A stretch of 64,000 nt of DNA, from NCBI RefSeq assembly GCF_030547545.1, contig NZ_JAUOQE010000022.1, positions 1-64,000 on the forward strand. Direction: 5' to 3'. The position numbers and the translations under genes were made by a program. The notes beneath the pieces are model-generated. The model had not been told where the DNA came from and ran no database searches. It saw only the letters and a list, made by a program, of their open reading frames with translations. Shown here piece after piece: positions 7,672 through 15,292 of this stretch. The stretch comes from Amphritea sp. 1_MG-2023 (GTDB lineage: Bacteria; Pseudomonadota; Gammaproteobacteria; Pseudomonadales; Balneatricaceae). The first letter of the stretch is position 1, and every line of letters starts with the position of its first letter.

Positions 7672-8424
7672 ATGCGTTTAGATAAATTTATCTGTAAAAG
7701 CAGCGATTATGCTTTAGCTGATGTGGTTGCCTTGATTAAAGCGCAACGAGTCAAGGTTAATGGTCAACTGGCTTCATGTGCGACGCAACAAGTGCATATC
7801 AATAATAGCGTGACGCTCGATGGTGGCGTCTTAACGCCCAGACCTTTTCGCTATTATCTATTAAATAAGCCGGCTGAGATGATCTGTTCGAATATTGATG
7901 AACACTATCCCTCTGCACTTAACCTCTTAGGGGTGGAGCGTATCGAAGAACTGCACATCGCTGGGCGTTTGGATGCTGATACTACCGGACTGGTGTTAGT
8001 AACCGATGATGGACATTGGTCTTATCGGCTCACTTCCCCTAACTACCGCTGTGAGAAAGTGTATGAAGTGGTGCTATCTCGGCCAATTAAGCCGGAAGCG
8101 GTACAACGCTTTCAGGCTGGCATACGACTGCAAGGCGAAACACAATTAACACGCCCCGCGGCTTTAGTGATTATCGATCCTTATCATGTGCGTTTAACCC
8201 TGACGGAGGGACGCTTTCATCAGGTCAAGCGTATGTTTGCCGCGATGGGTAATCGGGTTAAGGCCTTACATCGTCAGCAAATTGGTTGCTTATGTTTAGA
8301 TGTCGATCTCGGTGACTGGCGTTGCTTAACGGCCGCAGAAGTTAACGCTCTGTCAGGCAATGATGAGCGATATCAAGCGCTTGATATTGAAGCCGTTAAT
8401 CCCCTTAAAAGACCTTATTCGTAG
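7672..8424 (+). CDS. rsuA: 16S rRNA pseudouridine(516) synthase RsuA
   Basis: The 250-residue protein has an N-terminal S4 RNA-binding domain (MRLDKFICKSS to about residue 55) and an RsuA/RluB-type pseudouridine synthase domain. The catalytic aspartate is Asp101 in GRLDADTTGL, and the later motifs GRFHQVKRMFAAMGNRV are typical. It isomerises U516 of 16S rRNA in the small subunit. It is followed after only 17 bp by a Rho-like gene, so the two are likely co-transcribed. That is unusual for rsuA. Confidence 0.85.
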   Translation: MRLDKFICKSSDYALADVVALIKAQRVKVNGQLASCATQQVHINNSVTLDGGVLTPRPFRYYLLNKPAEMICSNIDEHYPSALNLLGVERIEELHIAGRLDADTTGLVLVTDDGHWSYRLTSPNYRCEKVYEVVLSRPIKPEAVQRFQAGIRLQGETQLTRPAALVIIDPYHVRLTLTEGRFHQVKRMFAAMGNRVKALHRQQIGCLCLDVDLGDWRCLTAAEVNALSGNDERYQALDIEAVNPLKRPYS

Positions 8425-8441
8425 AGTGATAAACCGATACC

Positions 8442-9389
8442 ATGACAAGAAAAACATTAAGTTTAAAGGTTAAAAGAGATAAGCCTGCGAATCAGTTAAG
8501 CGATAGTCCGCTTGAAACTGATCCACAAAAGCGTTTTTTAAATGGGGTGGCTATTCATCCGAGCCCCTGTATTCGACTCGAAGCGGGATCTTCTCAGCTA
8601 TCCATGCGAGCGATGGATTTAATTAGCCCGATTGGTATGGGGCAGAGAGGCTTGGTGGTGGCACCGCCGGGGTCGGGTAAATCAACCTTGCTAAAGCATG
8701 TTTGTCAGTCGGTCGCTAGCGCTTATCCCGCGATCAAACTGTATGCGTTACTGATTGATGAACGGCCGGAAGAGGTGACCGACTTTAAGCGCAGTGTGAC
8801 CGCCGAAGTGCATGCCTCATCGTCGGATGAAAGTTATGCTCAGCATGTGCGCGTGGCGAATGAGTTGCTGAATAAGGCGCGTCGGGAAGCCGGTGAGGGT
8901 CATGACGTGATGATCGTCATTGACTCACTCACCCGGCTGTCTCGGGTTCATAATGCCGAGCAAAAAAGTAGTGGTCGCACGATGTCGGGCGGCGTCGATG
9001 CGCGCGCATTAGAAATACCGCGTAAGCTATTCGGTGCCGCGAGAAAAATCGAAAACGGTGGTTCACTGACGATTTTGGCAACCATCCTCGTGGATACCGG
9101 TAGTCGTATGGATCAGGTGATCTACGAGGAGTTCAAAGGTACCGGTAATATGGAAGTTGTGCTATCACGAGAGACGGCCAGTCGGCGTATTTTCCCCGCC
9201 TTGGATATCGCTAAAAGTAGCACTCGGCGGGAAGAGCTATTATTAGATGCTAAAGATATCGCTAACATTCGCACGTTACGCCGCTCATTGACCAACCTCA
9301 AACCGATAGAAGGAGCCCGTCGTTTGGTTGAATTATTAGAGACATATCCCAGCAACGGGGAGCTGTTGAAGGCGATGGCGAATGAGTAA
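8442..9389 (+). CDS. Short Rho paralogue: Rho-type ATPase without the RNA-binding domain
   Basis: This 315-residue protein aligns with the C-terminal two thirds of transcription terminator Rho (normally about 419 residues). It starts roughly where the OB-fold primary RNA-binding domain ends; that domain is replaced by about 30 Lys/Arg-rich residues. Walker A is APPGSGKS (74-81) instead of the usual APPKAGKT. Walker B is VMIVID (156-161). The Q-loop region is SSGRTMSGGVDA (176-187), with Arg where Rho has Lys. GAARKIENGGS (198-208), VIYEEFKGTGNME and an arginine-rich SRRIFPALDI segment are kept. It should form a RecA-like hexameric ATPase, but its RNA recognition must differ from Rho. It is coupled to rsuA. 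Confidence 0.85.
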   Translation: MTRKTLSLKVKRDKPANQLSDSPLETDPQKRFLNGVAIHPSPCIRLEAGSSQLSMRAMDLISPIGMGQRGLVVAPPGSGKSTLLKHVCQSVASAYPAIKLYALLIDERPEEVTDFKRSVTAEVHASSSDESYAQHVRVANELLNKARREAGEGHDVMIVIDSLTRLSRVHNAEQKSSGRTMSGGVDARALEIPRKLFGAARKIENGGSLTILATILVDTGSRMDQVIYEEFKGTGNMEVVLSRETASRRIFPALDIAKSSTRREELLLDAKDIANIRTLRRSLTNLKPIEGARRLVELLETYPSNGELLKAMANE

Positions 9390-9513
9390 GCGCGTGGGCG
9401 ACATTCGCTGATAGAAAAGCCCAAAGCCATTTCCCTTTTTGTTGTTTGCGTGAATGGCTGAATCATTATTTGCTCGAGGCCGAAAACGAGGCTCATCGCC
9501 TGGATGTAAAATG

Positions 9514-9543
9514 AAAAAAGTCCGCTTTCGACACAAAGCGGAC
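9514..9543 (-). terminator. Hairpin terminator oriented for the minus strand
   Basis: GTCCGCTTT and AAAGCGGAC form a perfect 9-bp stem with a 6-nt loop. The T-run (six T) follows on the minus strand only, so it best stops transcription arriving from the trpS side. It may also slow plus-strand transcription leaving the Rho-like gene. Confidence 0.75.
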
Positions 9544-9597
9544 ATTAACGCCTCAGTTAAAGACCTGAAAAGATGCAGTTTTTAAGGCCTCAGTTAG

Positions 9598-9673
9598 GGA
9601 AGGTGCGAATAAGTCCGTTATGTTCTCTGCGGACATTAGAATGGCCAGATACGCGAAAGCCAGTGCAGCGAAA
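9598..9673. mobile_element. IS5-type MITE, copy 4 (left part only)
   Basis: The left terminus GGAAGGTGCGAATAAGTC is intact and preceded by TTAG (9594-9597). The sequence then follows the long element (copy 8) for 76 bp, up to the bases CAGCGAAA, where similarity stops. The right end is missing. The AT-rich trpS segment starts immediately afterwards, so the break marks the left junction of that segment. Confidence 0.85.
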
Positions 9674-9711
9674 GTATTTGAACTTGTTATACCCAGCGTA
9701 TTGATTATTTA

Positions 9712-10737
9712 CTAATTAAATAAGTTAAGACCAAGTGCACGCTTAACGTTATTTAACACTTGATTTGATTCCTCTTGCGACTTTTGGCTACCCATTCGAA
9801 GAATATCTATTAATTGAGCTTTATCTGACATAAAAACATCTCTACGTTCTCTAATTGGTTTTAATGTATTTTGTAAGCACTCTTCAAGAATTTTTTTGGT
9901 TGTACCATCGCCTAAACCACCGTTTTGATACCTCACCTTTAACTCATCAATAAACGTTGAATCTGGGTGGAATGCATCTAAATATGTGAAAACAACATTA
10001 CCACTAACTTGTCCGGGATCTTCAATTTTTAGATGATTAGGATCTGTATACATAGACTTTACAGCCTTTGAAATGTCTTTGTCAGTCGCGCTCAAGAGAA
10101 TACAGTTGCCCATAGATTTTGACATTTTACATTTACCATCGGTACTTGGTAGGCGAGGCATTTTACTTAGCAATGGTCGACACTCCACGAGAATATCATC
10201 CTGTGCAATATGATTGAGTTTTCTTACGATCTCATTGGTTTGCTCAATCATAGGTAATTGATCATCACCAACAGGAATTAAAGTTGCTCTAAATGCAGTA
10301 ATATCTGCGGCTTGGCTAATTGGGTATGTTAAAAAGCCCGTTGGAATTGAACGACCAAATGATTTAGCTGAAATTTCATTTTTTACAGTTGGATTTCTCT
10401 GTAACCTAGCAACAGAGACTAGATTTGAGTAATACATTGTTAATTCAGCTAGAGCGGGAATAGCTGACTGCAAACAAATAGTTGTTTTTAGCGGATCAAT
10501 ACCCACAGCCAAATAATCAGCGACTACATTCAAAATATTTGACGATACTTTATGAGGGTTATGACCGTTATCAGTTAAGCCTTGTAAATCAGCAACTAAA
10601 ACTGTTTGTTCATACTCATGTTGTAATTTTACTCGTTGCTGAAGCGAACCAACAAAATGTCCTAGGTGTAGCTGTCCTGTTGCTCTATCCCCGGTTAATA
10701 TTTTTTCTTGTGTGATGATTTTTTTTTGATTGTGCAT
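9712..10737 (-). CDS. trpS: Tryptophanyl-tRNA synthetase
   Basis: The ATG at 10737 has AGGAG 7 bp upstream and gives 341 residues; an in-frame ATG 33 bp earlier lacks such a site. It is a class I synthetase with the HIGH-type motif LHLGHF (23-28) after ILTGDRATGQ, and KMSKS at 204-208. It charges tRNA-Trp. The N-terminal signature ILTGDR-TG is that of the TrpRS branch common in Firmicutes and some marine gammaproteobacteria. The gene is visibly more AT-rich than its neighbours and is bounded by a broken MITE and an intron fragment, which suggests transfer. It is preceded by a Trp-Trp leader peptide and hairpins, so expression probably responds to charged tRNA-Trp. Whether a second trpS exists elsewhere cannot be seen. 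Confidence 0.92.
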   Translation of the reverse strand: MHNQKKIITQEKILTGDRATGQLHLGHFVGSLQQRVKLQHEYEQTVLVADLQGLTDNGHNPHKVSSNILNVVADYLAVGIDPLKTTICLQSAIPALAELTMYYSNLVSVARLQRNPTVKNEISAKSFGRSIPTGFLTYPISQAADITAFRATLIPVGDDQLPMIEQTNEIVRKLNHIAQDDILVECRPLLSKMPRLPSTDGKCKMSKSMGNCILLSATDKDISKAVKSMYTDPNHLKIEDPGQVSGNVVFTYLDAFHPDSTFIDELKVRYQNGGLGDGTTKKILEECLQNTLKPIRERRDVFMSDKAQLIDILRMGSQKSQEESNQVLNNVKRALGLNLFN

Positions 10738-10744
10738 AATATGG

Positions 10745-10845
10745 CTCCTAAATTGTACCGTCGGAGACATAAATAATGTTATTCATAAGCGTCTTCCGAC
10801 GGCTTTGAATAAATATGATTCAGCGCCGCTCTATAAAATAGAACG
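10745..10845 (-). promoter_or_regulatory. Attenuator-like RNA structures between leader peptide and trpS
   Basis: Read on the minus strand, hairpin 1 is CGTTCTAT/ATAGAGCG (8 bp, 3-nt loop; 10827-10845), beginning right after the two Trp codons. Hairpin 2 is CCGTCGGA plus GAC paired with GTC plus TCCGACGG (11 bp, one bulge; 10758-10802), ending 8 nt before the trpS AGGAG. A 5-bp alternative pairing of GCGGC, released from hairpin 1, with GCCGU of hairpin 2 is possible. Hairpin 2 lacks a proper T-run, so control might act on translation, through Rho, or as a weak terminator. Confidence 0.55.
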
Positions 10846-10890
10846 CCACCATGAGACTGAGATTAAATAATAACTATGATTTGTTTGCAT
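10831..10890 (-). CDS. Putative Trp leader peptide of trpS
   Basis: A 19-codon frame reads MQTNHSYYLISVSWWRSIL and stops with TAG at 10831-10833, 94 bp upstream of the trpS start. Two adjacent Trp codons (TGG TGG, 10846-10851) are followed by Arg, as in E. coli TrpL, which ends GWWRTS. The frame begins with ATG but has no clear ribosome-binding site. Its position just before paired hairpins matches ribosome-mediated attenuation leaders such as trpL and pheM. It is too short for automatic gene callers. Confidence 0.6.
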   Translation of the reverse strand: MQTNHSYYLISVSWWRSIL

Positions 10891-11020
10891 GGATTAAGGC
10901 TACCATTCATCAAAAAGTGATTCAATTAAATTTAGCTTAGTGGGTATCGCTTGGCTTTGCGGCGTGCCGAAACGCAGCGTAGGTACGTCCGCCAACAGCC
11001 GCTGGATATGTGATGGTGGC

Positions 11021-11422
11021 TCAATCTGGCAGCCCCTCGAACTCTGGCACTTCCCCTAACTCCCCATTCCAATCTGCTTTGCTGGATGAAAAAATCTGCG
11101 CTGTTGGCAACATAGAGATTTCAGTGTCCAGACACCCTGCGGGTACGATGAGTAAGCCTGCGACCTGAGTACTTGGCAGTGCTGAACCACAGAGCTTACA
11201 AAAACTTTTATTGTGACGAGTATCAGGAAGCGTAAAGGAAGTCACTGCATCAGAGCCCGACTGCCAGACCAATTTGGCGGACTGTGAGAATAGGTTTGCC
11301 GAATGAGCCGACCCAGTATCCTTTTGGCAGTGATGACAGTGGCAGAAATAAAAACTGTCAAACTCTCCTTTTATCGTAAAGCTCACGGTTCCACACAGAC
11401 AAGAACCTAAATGAACAGTCAT
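11021..11422 (-). CDS. GFA-family (Mss4-like) zinc protein
   Basis: The 133-residue product has the cysteine pattern of glutathione-dependent formaldehyde-activating (GFA) family proteins: Cys8 and Cys10 in GSCLCGTV, Cys27/Cys29/Cys32 in FCHCHHCQKDTGS, and Cys75/Cys78 in FCKLCGSALPS. These bind zinc in an Mss4-like fold. The family is named after Gfa, but most members have no proven activity and no formaldehyde dehydrogenase is nearby, so I do not assign a reaction. ATG at 11422 fits the conserved N-terminus. It shares the 9.6-12.0 kb segment with trpS but has base composition closer to the chromosome. Confidence 0.8.
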   Translation of the reverse strand: MTVHLGSCLCGTVSFTIKGEFDSFYFCHCHHCQKDTGSAHSANLFSQSAKLVWQSGSDAVTSFTLPDTRHNKSFCKLCGSALPSTQVAGLLIVPAGCLDTEISMLPTAQIFSSSKADWNGELGEVPEFEGLPD

Positions 11423-11504
11423 CGAACTCCCTCCATTGCCTGTGGTTTAAAGACATATAGCGCCTAACTCACCAGAAAAATTATTCTTTCCGGTGAAGCT
11501 ACTT

Positions 11505-11700
11505 GTGTACGCCCAGCATGGGCATGAACTAATGAGGTGAAAGTCCTCTGTAGGAAGGTCACCATCCATAGCGATTTAAGTCGTTATTAAATGTTAACGA
11601 CTAGCGAATGGCAAGGGCTTCGCAGTAAAGGAGTCAAAGCCTGTGGTATCCCCACGAATTTAAGACGCTATACTCGATGGCCTGAGTAGCTGCTCTGCAA
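11505..11700 (+). ncRNA. Fragment of a group II intron (5' domain I)
   Basis: The segment starts with GTGTACGCCCAGCATGGGC and continues with GAGGTGAAAGTCCTCTG, closely like the 5' end and early domain I of bacterial group II introns (consensus GUGYG start and GAGGUGAAAGUCCUC). The following 100 bp contain stem-forming sequence consistent with domain I. There is no reverse transcriptase frame, and I could not find a domain V hairpin before MITE copy 5, so this is a remnant whose right boundary is uncertain. Confidence 0.55.
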
Positions 11701-11919
11701 AGTCCTGAATACCTTCTCGTCATTGTCGATGCTTTGTCAGGGGAGGGTAAGAAAACGTTAATGATTGACCTCAATCTAATTCTCCTGAAAAGTTGGAGGG
11801 TCGATCATGACGAAATGCGCAAATTGAAAAGAGTGATGCCTTAAACATCAGTCTTTTTTCTTCATGCAGCTAAGAGCCGTTTATGCTCTTTGGCTTTTGT
11901 AACTGTTTGTCGATTCTAG

Positions 11920-12013
11920 GGAAGGTGCGAATAAGTCCGCTATGTTCTCTGCGGACATTAGAATGGCCAGATACGCGAAAGCCAGAGGCGTAATTGATTT
12001 ATTCGCACCTTCC
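11920..12013. mobile_element. IS5-type MITE, copy 5 (94 bp, short form)
   Basis: Complete short element with 18-bp ends (one mismatch). The flanks are CTAG (11916-11919) and TTAC (12014-12017), both YTAR-like but not identical. That could mean drift or recombination between two copies. It ends 4 bp after the stop codon of the minus-strand rhlE gene, so its inverted repeats would fold as a long hairpin at the end of that mRNA. Confidence 0.9.
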
Positions 12014-12017
12014 TTAC

Positions 12018-13325
12018 TTAACCCCAGATATGTTTGTTGGGTCTGTTTTCGTCTTTATCGCTAGATGATTTTTTATTGGGTGCTTTAGCCCGAGTCCTCG
12101 AAGGTTTATTCGATGGCGTTTTAGGCATGGGTGGCTTGCTTGTGCGAACAAAATTTAAGACAGAAATAGGTACCGTTTTTCTCACGGGAAAACCGTCAAT
12201 CTGTTTTCGTTCGATCAGATGATCTAAGCGGCTTTCGATGGCGCAAAGGTTTTTAAAATCACCGAAGGCGACAAAAGAGATCGCTTCGCCCGTGGCGCCC
12301 GCACGGCCGGTTCGGCCGATACGATGAATATAATCTTCCGGTTTAAACGGTAGATCGTAATTCACCACGCGACTCAACTCGCCAATATCTAAGCCGCGTG
12401 CCGCAACCCCAGTGGCGACTAAGTATTTAAGTTTTCCTGATTTGAAATCCGCTAAAATCTTTTCCCGCATCGCTTGGCTGCGATCGCCATGAATCGCTTC
12501 TGCCACAATGCCGCGTTTAGCAAGCTGAACAACCAGTTTAGCTGCCGCGTGCTTTTTTTCGATGAAGATGAGCGCCTGATCCCATTGCTCAGTCTTGATT
12601 AGATGACTCAACAAGGCCGACTTGGTGTCCTTATCGACGCTGATTAACCACTGTTGGATGGTCGTAGCGGCTTGCGTTTTGGGCGACACCGATATCTCAA
12701 CCGCGGGAGTGGCTACTTGGCTATCAGCAAAATTCTCAGCAAGCTCGCGAACCTTATCGCTCATGGTGGCTGAAAATAGCAGGTTTTGTCGCACGCTGGG
12801 TAAACGCTCAATGATCTTATTGATATCATCAACAAACCCCATATCCACCATCCGATCTGCTTCATCTAACACCAATACTTCTAGCGCATCAAAATGTAGC
12901 GCACGCTGATGGGCCAGATCGAGGAGTCGTCCCGGTGTCGCCACTAAAATATCAATGCCTTCGATGAGGCGTTGTTTTTGTGGCTCAGCATCAACGCCGC
13001 CATAAACCGCCATTGATGTAATATTTAGATGTTGACTATAAGCGGCAACGTTATCCGCCACTTGTATGGCGAGCTCCCGTGTCGGGGTGAGCACCAATGC
13101 TCGGATGCGTTTGCCGCGTAAGTTACCTGCTTGATTGAAGCGTTCGAGGATCGGCAGGATAAATGCCCCAGTCTTACCGGTGCCGGTTTGCGCGGTAGCA
13201 ATGAGATCTTTACCCGACAAAATAAGAGGCATTGCTTGTTGCTGAATAGGCGTAGGGGCGGTATACCCCAATGTTTGCAGCGCTTGGCAGATTGGATCGG
13301 ATAATCCAAGGTTTGAAAATGGCAT
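12018..13325 (-). CDS. rhlE: DEAD-box ATP-dependent RNA helicase RhlE
   Basis: The 435-residue protein has all core helicase motifs: the Q motif (FSNLGLSDPI through PTPIQQQAMP), Walker A AQTGTGKT, PTRELA, TPGRLLD, DEAD in VLDEADRMVDMGF, SAT, ARGLDI and HRIGRTGRAG. A basic, Lys/Pro/Ser-rich tail of about 50 residues follows, as in RhlE. RhlE remodels ribosomal precursor and degradosome RNAs. It is transcribed alone; MITE copy 5 lies immediately after the stop. The helicase core is complete, so activity is expected. Confidence 0.92.
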   Translation of the reverse strand: MPFSNLGLSDPICQALQTLGYTAPTPIQQQAMPLILSGKDLIATAQTGTGKTGAFILPILERFNQAGNLRGKRIRALVLTPTRELAIQVADNVAAYSQHLNITSMAVYGGVDAEPQKQRLIEGIDILVATPGRLLDLAHQRALHFDALEVLVLDEADRMVDMGFVDDINKIIERLPSVRQNLLFSATMSDKVRELAENFADSQVATPAVEISVSPKTQAATTIQQWLISVDKDTKSALLSHLIKTEQWDQALIFIEKKHAAAKLVVQLAKRGIVAEAIHGDRSQAMREKILADFKSGKLKYLVATGVAARGLDIGELSRVVNYDLPFKPEDYIHRIGRTGRAGATGEAISFVAFGDFKNLCAIESRLDHLIERKQIDGFPVRKTVPISVLNFVRTSKPPMPKTPSNKPSRTRAKAPNKKSSSDKDENRPNKHIWG

Positions 13326-13571
13326 AGGGGCTCGGGCCGCTCGTCAAAGGAGAGAAGGGCGCAGTATAGCTTAAAAGCCGTGCTGAGTGGTTAGCTGTGA
13401 ATGCGTGTCAGACTCGAATATGGCTATCTTGGTGATAGGCTCTCCACTTTTATACTGAGTGAGAGCTGGTTTCGCTAGGCTCATTGGTCGTGCTAAGCCT
13501 ATTCATCCAACGTCGACAGTGAATGAATCGACTATGGACAAGGGGACGAGCATCATCTAGGCCGTCTGCAA

Positions 13572-13994
13572 TCACACTTTGAGTTCGGTGAGTTGTTTCA
13601 GTAATAGGGTGAGCTGTGCCATTTTTTCTTCGCCATAGCGCTTGGTAAATGCTTGATACTGTTCTTCAATATGCGGGCTTAATCGTTCAAACAGGTTGAG
13701 TGCTTTATCAGTAAGGCTCAGGAGTGTACGACGTTGATCTTCATCAGACTTCTTTCGCTTGATATAGCCTTGCTGTTCCAAGCGCTTGATGATGCCGGTG
13801 AGGCTTGGACTTAGAATGCAGCAGTGTTCGGCGAGTTGTTTGGATTCTAACTCGTGATACGCCTTGAGTGCCCTGAGTACACGCCATTGCTGCTCGGTGA
13901 CATTGTTTTCCTGCAGTAACGGACGAAAAAGAGCCATGGTGGTTTCACGGGCTTTCAATAGCTGTAGAGGTAAAGAGTCTTCAAATTCACGCAT
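13572..13994 (-). CDS. hpaR: MarR-family regulator, HpaR type
   Basis: The 140-residue protein starts with MREFEDSLPLQLLKARETTM and then NVTEQQWRVLRAL, close to HpaR, the repressor of homoprotocatechuate (4-hydroxyphenylacetate) degradation. The winged helix covers about residues 30-100, with recognition helix region LSPSLTGIIKRLEQQGYI and wing KKSDEDQRRTLLSLT. No hpa catabolic genes are in the window, so it is an orphan here and may control distant genes or another aromatic regulon. The upstream region (13995-14040) is AT-rich. The gene is followed by about 240 bp of featureless sequence before rhlE. Confidence 0.78.
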   Translation of the reverse strand: MREFEDSLPLQLLKARETTMALFRPLLQENNVTEQQWRVLRALKAYHELESKQLAEHCCILSPSLTGIIKRLEQQGYIKRKKSDEDQRRTLLSLTDKALNLFERLSPHIEEQYQAFTKRYGEEKMAQLTLLLKQLTELKV

Positions 13995-14096
13995 ATATTT
14001 TAATTCTTAATATCTAAACTAGTATTGGGTTCATTCTTACTATTCAGGACGTTTGATGCAAATGTTTTTTTTAGCGTATGGCTATCGATACATTAG

Positions 14097-14259
14097 CGAA
14101 GGTGCGAATAAGTCCGTTATGTTCTCCCTTCGGGGCTTTCAGAGAAGCAAGATCTCAGCGTTAACATTTTTCGACATACAACCAGAATGCCTGTAACTGT
14201 TGCCTTGATCTCCAGCTTCTCTGTCAGCCAGAGGCGTAATTGACTTATTCGCACCTTCC
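14097..14259. mobile_element. IS5-type MITE, copy 6 (163 bp, middle-length form)
   Basis: Same length and layout as copy 2, with an exact TTAG duplication (14093-14096 and 14260-14263). The first base of the left terminus is C instead of G. The right end abuts the EamA gene: the TAA stop of that gene (14260-14262, minus strand) is part of the duplicated target, so insertion occurred exactly at the stop codon without altering the protein. Confidence 0.92.
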
Positions 14260-15102
14260 TTAGCGTCGCCACTGAAGATAGCCGTGAATGAGTAGCGTGG
14301 TAATGACTAATCCGCCGCCTTCTAAGGCGGCGCGGCTGGGAACTTCGTTCAAAAACAACCAGACGAGCAGCGGTCCACAAGCGGTTTCGAGTAGCATGAG
14401 CATACCGACTTCCGCGGCGGATATCCGCGTTGGTCCTATAGTGATGAGTACGAAGGCAATGGGAACGATAACGATACACAGCAGTAACATCCAACCCCAA
14501 TCGGAGCCAGAAAGTGCCAACGGCGAGGCATTAAACAGACTGATCAGACTGACTAACAACCCCGATGTAATGAGGGCTGGGGTCATATCCCGATGTTTGA
14601 CGGAGCGATCATTGACAAATTTAGCCGCCAGCATGATGCCGCATAAAAGCGCCATCAGATCGCCTTGTAAGTTTGGGCTCGACCATGAATCTTTCATCAC
14701 CCAGCCAATACCTAACATCGAAATAGCGATTGCCAGCCAGGTGATAGGCGCCGAACGTTCGCCAATAAACAGGCGAGCGATAATCGCGGCAAACAGGGGT
14801 TGCGCACTGATAATGACGAGTACGTTGGCTACCGTGGTATGGTGAATCGCGGTGACAAATAGGATCGAGCTGATACTGAAAAAGAGCATTGAGCGTAGGC
14901 TCGCCCAATCACGATAAAAGAGTGGCTTGCCGGGATAGCGGTAGCGGCACCATAGTGCCACCATAACGCTCATTAGTAGCCCACGCCAGAATAACAGGCT
15001 GAATGATTCTACTTCAATTAATCGAATCAGTAGAGCATCAAAACTCAGGATCAACACGCCTAGGGAGGTCAGTAAAAATCCTTTTAGATAATCCGTATTC
15101 AT
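14260..15102 (-). CDS. EamA-family (DMT) transporter
   Basis: The 280-residue protein is almost entirely hydrophobic, with about ten membrane helices arranged as two EamA repeats (about 5-135 and 150-275). It belongs to the drug/metabolite transporter superfamily that exports amino acids or other small metabolites. The substrate cannot be read from the sequence. The second repeat keeps the typical GPTRISAAEVGMLMLLETACGPL segment near its end. Start ATG 15102. It is divergent from the secreted-protein gene at 15293 and not in an operon. The stop codon lies in the target duplication of MITE copy 6. Confidence 0.85.
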   Translation of the reverse strand: MNTDYLKGFLLTSLGVLILSFDALLIRLIEVESFSLLFWRGLLMSVMVALWCRYRYPGKPLFYRDWASLRSMLFFSISSILFVTAIHHTTVANVLVIISAQPLFAAIIARLFIGERSAPITWLAIAISMLGIGWVMKDSWSSPNLQGDLMALLCGIMLAAKFVNDRSVKHRDMTPALITSGLLVSLISLFNASPLALSGSDWGWMLLLCIVIVPIAFVLITIGPTRISAAEVGMLMLLETACGPLLVWLFLNEVPSRAALEGGGLVITTLLIHGYLQWRR

Positions 15103-15292
15103 TTGATCTCTTTAGCCGCGTTGTTAGTTATTGTCTTGGCAGGGTGCCTGACGGTCTTGAGCCGTCACTGTGAGCGCATTGTATCGATATTATGCCTAAA
15201 CTGCAGCGCTATCATGAGGTAAAACGGTACTGAAGTATCATACAGCGCTGGGGTCAGGCTTCTAAACTGAACAATAAAGAGAGGAGTCTGTG

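Noticed and set aside
10738-10900. T-box riboswitch upstream of trpS
   Set aside because: No T-box consensus or specifier loop is visible; a leader peptide with Trp codons explains the region better.
14117-14500. Minus-strand frame of 127 codons across MITE copy 6 and the EamA gene
   Set aside because: It is a shadow of the transporter gene joined to the MITE sequence.
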